Below, piece after piece: positions 21,334 to 27,051 of a stretch of DNA of 64,000 bases. Each line of letters opens with the position of its first letter. The stretch's first letter is position 1. The DNA is from Lysobacter alkalisoli. Its GTDB lineage: Bacteria; Pseudomonadota; Gammaproteobacteria; Xanthomonadales; Xanthomonadaceae. The position numbers were made by a program, and so were the translations under genes. The notes under the pieces were generated by a model, which saw only the letters and a list, made by a program, of their open reading frames with translations, was not told the origin of the DNA and searched no databases. The DNA is taken from the NCBI RefSeq assembly GCF_006547045.1, contig NZ_CP041242.1, positions 1,684,001 to 1,748,000 of the forward strand. Direction: 5' to 3'.

Positions 21334-21393
21334 GCCTAACGCCTGAATTAAGCCGAGTTGCGAAGCAACTTCGGCTTGAATGAATTGTTAGGC
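21334..21393 (-). repeat. attC 46 (60 bp, family B type)
   Basis: Boxes GCCTAAC (21334-21340) and GTTAGGC (21387-21393), loop arm GTTGCGAAGCAAC. Confidence 0.93.
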
Positions 21394-21760
21394 GCTGAGG
21401 TTACCCCAGAATGCCCCGGGGCTGGCAACTGCCGCTTTGAAGGCGTCCGAAACCTGGGCAACAGTGCGCGCCCGATGACCTGTCCGCTGTGCGCCGCCCG
21501 AAGTGGAGCTTTACCGACAGCCCGGCCGCAAGCTTGGCCTGCGTCCGAAGCCGGAAGCCTGCCCGCGACCACGTGTGAGCGCGCCCGACAATGTGTCCGA
21601 GGCTGTGTCCGACACCGCCAGCGCAGCCGCGCGCGAAGCGGGCGGCGGTGAAAGCACGAAGATTGTGGCTTGTAGCCCGATGAAGCTAGCAGCGGAGCCG
21701 TGCGCAGCGCGGACGGCGGAGCAGAGCAGTGAAGCCAGCAACGCAAACTGCTTTTACAGC
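21394..21760 (-). mobile_element. Cassette 46: family B cassette, copy 4
   Basis: Closest to cassette 13 (shared CCTGTCCGCTGTGCGCCGCCCGAAG). The 76-codon frame is 21511-21741. No convincing gene. Confidence 0.75.
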
Positions 21761-21820
21761 GCCTAACGCCTGAATTAAGCCGAGCCGCGAAGCGGCTTCG
21801 GCTTGAATGAATTGTTAGGG
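21761..21820 (-). repeat. attC 47 (60 bp)
   Basis: Boxes GCCTAAC (21761-21767) and GTTAGGG (21814-21820), loop arm GCCGCGAAGCGGC. Confidence 0.93.
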
Positions 21821-22081
21821 CCCAGCCGAGGAGCTAGGCCCACTAGCTTTGAGACGAGGTAACTCATAATCGGCCAGCCCTACATCCACAAGTGGAATTG
21901 AGTGCTGGTCTAGCTGGGTCTTGAAGGTGCCAATGACCAATGCGAAAGCTGCTGCTCGCGCCTCCGCAGCCTCTGGGTTGGTCCGGCTCCAGAATGCCAG
22001 ATTCTCCTTAATCTCCCGCCGTAACGAGAGACTAAAAGCGCGGAGACATTCCTCATGGGTGTCGAGACGTCGTTTTGTCAT
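21815..22081 (-). CDS. Cassette 47: hypothetical soluble protein
   Basis: An 88-residue protein starting MTKRRLDTHEECLRAFSL, largely helical (EIKENLAFWSRTNPEAAEA, AAAFALVIGTFKTQLD). No family is recognised; no signal or membrane segment. The start at 22081 abuts attC 48 and the stop lies in the attC 47 box. Confidence 0.55.
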   Translation of the reverse strand: MTKRRLDTHEECLRAFSLSLRREIKENLAFWSRTNPEAAEARAAAFALVIGTFKTQLDQHSIPLVDVGLADYELPRLKASGPSSSAGP

Positions 22082-22084
22082 GGG

Positions 22085-22144
22085 GCCTAACGCCTGAATT
22101 AAGCCGCGCCGCGAAGCGGCGTCGGCTTGAATGAATTGTTAGGC
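22085..22144 (-). repeat. attC 48 (60 bp)
   Basis: Boxes GCCTAAC (22085-22091) and GTTAGGC (22138-22144), loop arm GCCGCGAAGCGGC. Confidence 0.93.
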
Positions 22145-22153
22145 CCCGCCTGT

Positions 22154-22498
22154 CTAGACAGACATGGCCACCGACAAGAATCCTGAACCCAACCAGATCA
22201 GAAAGCAAAGGCCTGCGCAAGGTAGTAGAAGCGGACGGAAGATAGCGCCAACAACGGCGAAGGCTGCTATTGCAAGCGTGGAGCCCCAGAACATCGAGCG
22301 CACGCCAGTGCCCCAGACCAGCCAATGCGGAGGTCCAACGAAAGATGCGTGGAGAATGGAACTGCTCGGAAGCCAGTCAGGACGATGGAGTGCAACAAGG
22401 CATAAGGCGACGTAGAAGAGCACAAATGCAGCGAGAGCAAGCACCGCAACAATCACGGCCATACGCTCATCTGAAATTCTGTCGAAGAGAGCTGTCAC
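22154..22498 (-). CDS. Cassette 48: three-segment membrane protein
   Basis: A protein of up to 114 residues with membrane segments near 13-36, 71-88 and 92-110. It begins with a GTG at 22498 (TALFDRISDERM); an ATG twelve codons later (MAVIVAVLALAAF) is an alternative start. The loop between segments reads HRPDWLPSSSILHAS. Family unknown. Confidence 0.55.
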   Translation of the reverse strand: MTALFDRISDERMAVIVAVLALAAFVLFYVALCLVALHRPDWLPSSSILHASFVGPPHWLVWGTGVRSMFWGSTLAIAAFAVVGAIFRPLLLPCAGLCFLIWLGSGFLSVAMSV

Positions 22499-22520
22499 GT
22501 AACCAAGATTCCTGGCGCGG

Positions 22521-22580
22521 GCCTAACGCCTGAATTAAGCCGAGTTGCGAAGCAACTTCGGCTTGAATGAATTGTTAGGC
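22521..22580 (-). repeat. attC 49 (60 bp, family B type)
   Basis: Boxes GCCTAAC (22521-22527) and GTTAGGC (22574-22580), loop arm GTTGCGAAGCAAC. Confidence 0.93.
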
Positions 22581-22947
22581 GCTGAGGTTACCCCAGAATG
22601 CCCCGGGGTTGGCAACTGCTGCTTTGAACGTGTCCGAAGCCTGGGCAACCGTGCGCGCCCGACGACCTGTCCGCTGGGCGCTGCCCGAAGCGGCGCTTTA
22701 CCGAGAGCCTGGCCGCAAGCTTGGCCCGCGTCCGAAGCCAGAAACCTGCCCGCAACCACGTGTGAGCGCGGCCGACAACGTATCCGAGGCTGTGTCCGAC
22801 ACCGCCAGCGCAGCCGCGCGCGAAGCGGGCGGCGGTGAAAGCACGAAGGTTGTGGCTTGTAGCCCGACGAAGTTGGCAGCGGAGCCGTGCGCAGCGCGGA
22901 CGGCGGAGCGGAGCAGTGAAGCCAGCAACGCAAACTGCTTTTACAGC
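22581..22947 (-). mobile_element. Cassette 49: family B cassette, copy 5
   Basis: A somewhat diverged copy (GGGGTTGGCAACTGCTGC; CGGCGCTTTACCGAGAGCCTGG). Its 76-codon frame (22698-22928) has at least ten replacements relative to copy 1. No convincing gene. It lies directly next to a family A copy (cassette 50). Confidence 0.75.
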
Positions 22948-23064
22948 GCCTAACACCAGAGTTAAGCCGACCCGCTCCGGGCCGGTTCCGAAGCCGATGT
23001 TAACGCGGAACCACCCGGGTGCAAGCTGATCCGAAGCGGGTTCGGCTTGAACGACCTGTTAGGC
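22948..23064 (-). repeat. attC 50 (117 bp, family A type)
   Basis: Boxes GCCTAAC (22948-22954) and GTTAGGC (23058-23064), long type with CGCTCCGGGCC. Confidence 0.93.
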
Positions 23065-23382
23065 GCACGGTGAAAGGCGGCGAAGTGGAACCGTACCCGT
23101 GCACGAAGCAGTGAGCCCGCCGATCAAACCCAACGAAGGTCGACAACAGTTGGTGGCCCGGACCCGATTGACCGAAGCCAGGAGCGCCGCCCCCAAACCC
23201 GAGCTTGACCGATCCCTGTGCCGCCCGTCTGGGCTTGGCCAACTGTCCCGGAGGCCGAGCGGCACAATGGCCGCGGCGGCGCAGCAAGGAACAACCGAAG
23301 GCGGCTTTTGACGCGGGGGAATGCCTGACCGGGGCAGGGCGGCTCGTTAGTGGGAGCGCAATTATGAAAGCTGCATACCCAC
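23065..23382 (-). mobile_element. Cassette 50: family A cassette, copy 5
   Basis: Close to copies 1 and 3 (CAACAGTTGGTGGCC present) with changes such as GGTCGACAAC and GACGCGGGGG. No convincing gene. Confidence 0.75.
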
Positions 23383-23442
23383 GCCTAACACCAGAATTCA
23401 GCCGAGTCGCGAAGCGACTTCGGCTGCAATGATTTGTTAGGC
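23383..23442 (-). repeat. attC 51 (60 bp, diverged)
   Basis: Boxes GCCTAAC (23383-23389) and GTTAGGC (23436-23442). Inner arms are altered (GAATTCAGCCGAG and CGGCTGCAATGATT), the most diverged complete site in the array. Confidence 0.88.
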
Positions 23443-23696
23443 CCCGTTACGTTCTCCGGAGCCCGTGGGCAGCGGCCGCCGGATACCCGAAGACTGGCCG
23501 TTGAGCCGGAAAGGTAACACCGATGGGAACACGAGAGGAGTGGGTCTTGCCCAGTGCCCGAAGTAGCCGGGGCATTGCTGGGAACCCCACGCCGAGAGGC
23601 TACTCCATGCGGGCCGACCAAGTGACCGAAGTGGGGAGAAGGATCAGCTGTGGCAAACCTGCTGGAGTGGTGCGGCCGCAAATGCCACCGAACGGG
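23443..23696 (-). mobile_element. Cassette 51: gene-less cassette
   Basis: A 254-bp body with no convincing frame. It repeats the CCGAAG motif three times (ACCCGAAGACTGG, GCCCGAAGTAGCC, GACCGAAGTGGGG), a feature shared with families A and B and cassette 32. Frames of about 100 codons cross the attC sites and are not credible. Confidence 0.6.
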
Positions 23697-23813
23697 GCCT
23701 AACACCAGAGTTAAGCCGACCCGCCCCGGGCCGGTTCCGAAGCCGATGTTAACGCGGAACCACCCGGGTGCAAGCTAATCCGAAGCGGGTTCGGCTTGAA
23801 CGACTTGTTAGGT
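23697..23813 (-). repeat. attC 52 (117 bp)
   Basis: Boxes GCCTAAC (23697-23703) and GTTAGGT (23807-23813). GTTAGGT is mirrored by ACCTAAC at 24227. Confidence 0.92.
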
Positions 23814-24221
23814 GCCACCTGCGGAGCGTGCAAACGAGACCGGAAGGCCATTGAACACCACGTTATCGCTGTACATAAAAAGTGTTCCGAAGATCACTTT
23901 TGTGTGTCTGAGCTTCCAGCCAGATAGAACAAGCTTGTACCTAAGGGCGTTGTCATGGCTGAAGCTAATCAGAAGTATGTCGCCAACTTTATGCACATGA
24001 GATGGTGATGCGACTAGGCGTTGCTTGGGAGAAGCTGAAAACTCCCTGATCAAGACGACACTACCATCTTCTTGAAAGGATACTTCCGTCTGCTCAGATT
24101 CCGTGACAGGAGTTGTCGCAGACCAGGTGCCGATCAGGTCGCTGTCTGCTAGTGCCTGTCCCGGGGCGGGTGAAGCTGGCAAGGAGAAGAACAACGTAAT
24201 GACTAGCAGGAGGAGTCTCAT
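23808..24221 (-). CDS. Cassette 52: secreted lipocalin-like protein
   Basis: A 137-residue protein with a signal peptide (MRLLLLVITLFFSLPASPAP, cleavage near 20-24). The mature part starts LADSDLIGTWSATTPV and alternates short strands (TEVSFQEDGSVVLIREF, GDILLISFSH, LRYKLVLSGWKLR, VIFGTLFMY), a pattern seen in lipocalin-like beta-barrels that open with G-x-W. Family assignment is structural guesswork. ATG at 24221 follows a GGAGGAG-like stretch in the antisense direction, so ribosome-binding support is weak. Confidence 0.6.
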   Translation of the reverse strand: MRLLLLVITLFFSLPASPAPGQALADSDLIGTWSATTPVTESEQTEVSFQEDGSVVLIREFSASPKQRLVASPSHVHKVGDILLISFSHDNALRYKLVLSGWKLRHTKVIFGTLFMYSDNVVFNGLPVSFARSAGGT

Positions 24222-24226
24222 GTGGC

Positions 24227-24286
24227 ACCTAACGCTTGAATTAAGCCGCGCCGCGAAGCGGCGTCGGCTTGAATGAATTGTTAGGC
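24227..24286 (-). repeat. attC 53 (60 bp)
   Basis: Boxes ACCTAAC (24227-24233) and GTTAGGC (24280-24286), loop arm GCCGCGAAGCGGC. It belongs to the first cassette of the array. Confidence 0.93.
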
Positions 24287-24649
24287 CACTGCCGATGGAA
24301 GGGCAAACCATAAATCCCCAACATTCGGCTCCCGACCCAATGCTTGCCAATACTGTACGACACAATCTACTCCTGCCTCGCCGGGAGCGATGAGGTCTTT
24401 GCGCAAAACCCAGTCACCACGGGATGTGGAGCCCTGAACCGGCAACGCACCAGCCGCGAGCAGACCACGCACTGCAACCCGCAGCGAGCGCTCAAGATCA
24501 GCGCCGGCTAAACCGAAGTCGTGGATGAGGACAGGCGCGATCTCCCAAAGCCCAACAGCGTCTCGTTGCAACTCATTTGGTATGAGAGGGAGCCACTCGG
24601 ATAGATGAGTGCCAAAGAACCGATGCTGAGGGTCGCTCGTAACCATCAT
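24281..24649 (-). CDS. Cassette 53: hypothetical soluble protein, promoter-proximal cassette
   Basis: A 122-residue protein starting MMVTSDPQHRFFG. The segment NELQRDAVGLWEIAPVLIHD with FGLAGADLERSLRVAVRGLL and later WVLRKDL resembles widespread hypothetical proteins of unknown role. It is the first cassette in reading order and would benefit most from any array promoter; no credible promoter is seen just upstream. Start at 24649 or 24646. Stop in the attC 53 box. Confidence 0.6.
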   Translation of the reverse strand: MMVTSDPQHRFFGTHLSEWLPLIPNELQRDAVGLWEIAPVLIHDFGLAGADLERSLRVAVRGLLAAGALPVQGSTSRGDWVLRKDLIAPGEAGVDCVVQYWQALGREPNVGDLWFALPSAVA

Positions 24650-24654
24650 CAGTG

Positions 24655-24661
24655 GCCTAAC
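24655..24661 (-). other. Bare core box GCCTAAC, proximal end of the array (attI-like position)
   Basis: A recombination box with no facing arm: the bases beyond it do not continue into attC sequence. In a normal integron this is the attI/first-cassette junction. Instead TTACTAGTGGACCCC follows, which looks like an insertion-sequence end. An attI cannot be confirmed without the cognate integrase. Confidence 0.6.
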
Positions 24662-25031
24662 TTACTAGTGGACCCCAAAAGTGGGGTGATACCCGGATCG
24701 TGCTGAAGCCTTCCGTGCAGGTCAAGTGGCGGCCGCTCCCACGGCACAAGGCGATCCGGGATCCGGAGCGGACCTCAGTGCCGGGCAGTGGAGGGCAAGT
24801 ATCCCGTTAACGGGGTGCTAATACGTATCACCCCATATGTGGAGCGGTATCCGGGGCTGGCGCTGTGTCTTGCCGAAGACGAGGGTTTTCCGGTGCGGGA
24901 CGCGGGGAGGGGGGGCGACCGGGGGCTTGAAAATTGCAAGCCAGGACCTACTTCGCTGGCATGGCGGCCGGGACACTTCCGGCCCGCCTGTCGTGGCAAC
25001 GACCCCTTAGACATATAGCTGGAGTATCGAC
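24662..25031. other. Gene-free boundary region between the array and hsp20
   Basis: 370 bp without a credible gene; a 76-codon frame at 24788-25018 looks accidental. The region begins with an IS3-like end (AGTGGACCCCAAAAGTGGGG) and contains the inverted pair GGGGTGATAC (24683-24692) and GTATCACCCC (24825-24834), plus the palindrome CCCGTTAACGGG (near 24803-24814). Its right third carries the hsp20 promoter. This is where an integrase gene and attI would be expected, and no remnant of either is recognisable. Confidence 0.6.
24926..24952 (+). promoter_or_regulatory. Candidate sigma-32 (RpoH) heat-shock promoter of hsp20-cbpA
   Basis: CTTGAAA (24926-24932) matches the sigma-32 -35 consensus exactly, followed after about 12-13 bases by GACCTACTT, a weak match to CCCCATNT. 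It lies about 80 bp upstream of the Hsp20 start. The -10 is imperfect, so the call rests mainly on the -35 element and the nature of the downstream genes. Confidence 0.5.
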
Positions 25032-25484
25032 ATGAATATTGTGCGCTACCGCCAGTGGCCGACCCCTGGCGCTTTTCAGGAAGAGATCAAGCAGGTCTTC
25101 GACCGCTTCTTCGAGAACAATGACACTGATGAATCCGCGGTGGTGACCAGCCAGTGGGTGCCGCGCGTGGATGTCAAGGAAGAGGCTGACCGTTTCGTGC
25201 TGCATGCCGACCTGCCCGGCATCGATCCGGACGAGATCGAGGTGCAGATGGACAAGGGTATGCTCACCATCAAGGGTGAGCGCAGGAGCGAGAGCGCCAC
25301 CGAAACCGAACGCTTCTCTCGCATCGAGCGTTACCATGGCACGTTCCATCGCCGGTTCGCGTTGCCGGACAGCGCCGATCCCGGAGGGATCTCCGCCACC
25401 GGCCGCAATGGGGTGCTGGAAATCGTCATCCCCAAGAGGCCCGAGACCACGCCGCGCCGGATCCAGGTGGGCAGGCCCGGTTGA
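25032..25484 (+). CDS. Small heat-shock protein, Hsp20/alpha-crystallin family
   Basis: A 150-residue holdase chaperone that binds unfolding proteins in the cytoplasm during heat stress. The N-terminal arm (1-42) includes FDRFFENN; the alpha-crystallin domain spans about 43-135, with VPRVDVKEEADRFVLHADLPG at its start, the strand IKGER, and the late G-x-L motif NGVLEIVIPK; a short C-terminal extension follows. CTGGAG lies eight bases before the ATG. It sits 115 bp upstream of the CbpA-like J-protein on the same strand, a common heat-shock pairing. Confidence 0.95.
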   Translation: MNIVRYRQWPTPGAFQEEIKQVFDRFFENNDTDESAVVTSQWVPRVDVKEEADRFVLHADLPGIDPDEIEVQMDKGMLTIKGERRSESATETERFSRIERYHGTFHRRFALPDSADPGGISATGRNGVLEIVIPKRPETTPRRIQVGRPG

Positions 25485-25599
25485 AGTCCACGGTGGTGGC
25501 GTGATTGCCACGGCTGGCGGCGGCCCCGCCGGCCGTGGCCCGCTTTTCTTTTGGGCGGGCAGGCGGTTTTCGCCGCCTTTCTTCTGACTGGAGTTCCGG

Positions 25600-26502
25600 A
25601 TGCAGTTCAAGGATTACTACCAGACCCTTGGGGTCGAGCCGAGCGCTGGCGATGCGGAAATCAAGACCGCGTATCGCCGGCTGGCGCGCAAGTATCACCC
25701 GGACGTGAGCAAGGAGCCGGAAGCCGAGGAGAAGTTCAAGGCCGTCAACGAAGCCTATGAGGCGCTGCGCGATCCGGAAAAACGCCAGGCCTACGACCAG
25801 CTTCGTGCGCGCGGTTACCGGCCGGGCGATGAGGTCCAGCCTCCGCCTGGCGGCTTCGGTGGCGGGCATGGCGGTGTCGATTTCGAGGAGATATTCGCTG
25901 GCGGTGGAGCTGGAGGCGGCTTCAGCGACTTCTTCGAGAGTCTGTTCGGGCATGGGCGGCGCGGTGGCGGGTTCGGCGGCCCGGGCTCGCATGGACCGGG
26001 TGCCCCGCCGCGCGGAGACACTCGCGCAAAGTTGGCGGTACCGCTGGAATCGGTGTACGACGGCGGCAGCGTGCGGATCTCGGTCAAGGGCAGGATGCTT
26101 GATGTGCGCGTGCCCAAGGGCATCCGCGAGGGGCAGGTGATCCGCCTCGCCAGGCAGGGCGAGCATGGCGACCTGCTGCTCGAGATTGAATATGCCGCGC
26201 ACCCTCAGTTCGAGGTCGATGGCCGCAACGTGATCCATGTCCTGCCGCTGGCGCCATGGGAGGCCGCGCTGGGAGCGACCCTGAGCGTACCGACCCTTGG
26301 CGGGCGGGTGGAAGTGAAGATTCCGCCCGGTTCCGACGCCGGTCGCAAACTGCGCCTGCGTGGCCGTGGTCTGCCGGGTGCGCAGCAGGGCGACCAGATC
26401 GTCGAACTCGAGGTGCTGGCGCCAAGGCCGGACAGCGATGCGCAGCAGGAGGCCTACGCCGCTCTGCGAGATGCCTTCGGCGACGGCTGGCGGCGGGCCT
26501 AA
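25600..26502 (+). CDS. cbpA: CbpA-type DnaJ family co-chaperone
   Basis: A 300-residue class II (zinc-finger-less) J-protein that would stimulate DnaK. The J-domain covers residues 1-68 with the HPD motif at 33-35; a Gly/Phe-rich linker follows (GGFGGGHGG, GAGGGF), then two C-terminal substrate-binding beta domains from about 125, with RLARQGEHGDLLLEIE and LRGRGLPG. No CxxCxGxG repeats are present, which separates it from DnaJ. Ribosome-binding site GGAG lies nine bases upstream. It is probably cotranscribed with hsp20. Confidence 0.93.
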   Translation: MQFKDYYQTLGVEPSAGDAEIKTAYRRLARKYHPDVSKEPEAEEKFKAVNEAYEALRDPEKRQAYDQLRARGYRPGDEVQPPPGGFGGGHGGVDFEEIFAGGGAGGGFSDFFESLFGHGRRGGGFGGPGSHGPGAPPRGDTRAKLAVPLESVYDGGSVRISVKGRMLDVRVPKGIREGQVIRLARQGEHGDLLLEIEYAAHPQFEVDGRNVIHVLPLAPWEAALGATLSVPTLGGRVEVKIPPGSDAGRKLRLRGRGLPGAQQGDQIVELEVLAPRPDSDAQQEAYAALRDAFGDGWRRA

Positions 26503-26518
26503 AAGCAGAAAAGAGCGA

Positions 26519-26581
26519 AGAGAAGTGAGAAAAGAGTAAAAAGCGCCGGCTCGATGCTTTTACCTCGTTTCTCACTTCTCT
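26519..26581. terminator. Long inverted repeat between convergent cbpA and pilH-like genes
   Basis: AGAGAAGTGAGAAAAGAGTA pairs, with one or two mismatches, with TACCTCGTTTCTCACTTCTCT around a GCCGGC-containing loop. The two genes converge here, so it may terminate transcription from both sides. Similar GTGAA/GTAAAAG sequences appear near 28765-28800. Confidence 0.55.
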
Positions 26582-26598
26582 TCACTGGTGCCTGCCCT

Positions 26599-26964
26599 TC
26601 AGGCCGGCAACAGTTGCCCGAGCACCTCGGCGAGATCGCTCTCGGTGAACGGCTTGGTGATGTATGCCTTGGCGCCCTGGCGCATGCCCCAGACGCGGTC
26701 GGTGTCCTGGTCCTTGGTGGTCACCAGCACCACCGGGATGTGCTTGGTGGTCTCGTCGCGGCAGATCGAACGGGTGGCCTGGAAACCGTTGAGGTTCGGC
26801 ATCACCACGTCCATCAGCACCAGGTCGGGTAGTTCGCGTTTGGCGGTTTCCACGCCAGCGGCGCCATCTTCAGCGGTGAGGGCGTTGTGGCCGAGTTTCT
26901 CGACGATGCGCCGGATGCCCATCAGCTGCGAAGGTGAGTCGTCGACGATCAGGATGCGCGCCAT
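26599..26964 (-). CDS. pilH: PilH-like response regulator
   Basis: A 121-residue single-domain (CheY-like) receiver: acidic pocket DD (residues 8-9), phosphorylated aspartate in LVLMDVVMPNLNG, threonine in VLVTTKD and lysine in YITKPF. PilH acts in the Pil-Chp chemosensory pathway that controls type IV pilus twitching; the sequence MARILIVDDSPSQLMGI is typical. The ATG at 26964 has GGGGGACC upstream. The usual pilG partner is not adjacent, so the symbol is given by similarity. Confidence 0.8.
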   Translation of the reverse strand: MARILIVDDSPSQLMGIRRIVEKLGHNALTAEDGAAGVETAKRELPDLVLMDVVMPNLNGFQATRSICRDETTKHIPVVLVTTKDQDTDRVWGMRQGAKAYITKPFTESDLAEVLGQLLPA

Positions 26965-27051
26965 GTTGGTCCCCCGGAAACGTGAACCCGATTGTAACGA
27001 CGGGCGGTGGCGCCGCAAGCGGGTAGCCCCACCCAGTTCACGGAACCGGTC

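Larger units (their letters stand above)
740..24661 (-). mobile_element. Integron cassette array of 53 cassettes without integrase (CALIN-like)
   Basis: Fifty-two complete attC sites and one truncated one recur every 300-900 bp. Each begins with a box like GCCTAAC, ends with GTTAGGC, and carries inner arms TTAAGCCG and CGGCTTGAA. Orientation is set by three observations: every credible gene reads on the minus strand; many stop codons are the TAA of the GCCTAAC box; and duplicated cassettes carry an identical attC on their low-coordinate side. No tyrosine recombinase of the IntI type is encoded anywhere in the window. IS3-like terminal sequence abuts both ends. Whether the array can still be mobilised by an integrase encoded elsewhere cannot be seen. 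Confidence 0.95.

Noticed and set aside
6216..23029. Plus-strand frames starting MRSNFGLNELLG in family B cassettes
   Set aside because: They begin inside attC arms, run against the direction of all credible cassette genes, and drift in sequence between copies.
740..24661. Regular repeats resembling a CRISPR array
   Set aside because: Repeats are 60-118 bp, near-palindromic and spaced 250-880 bp apart by genes. They have integron core boxes, and no cas genes are present.
24788..25018. A 76-codon plus-strand frame at the array boundary
   Set aside because: It has no homology pattern, overlaps the candidate hsp20 promoter and leader, and has a weak start context.
24662..25031. A decayed intI gene next to the array
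   Set aside because: I translated the region by eye in both directions and saw none of the conserved integrase motifs (HxLRHSFATHLL-like or IntI-specific patch). A profile search could still find a weak remnant.
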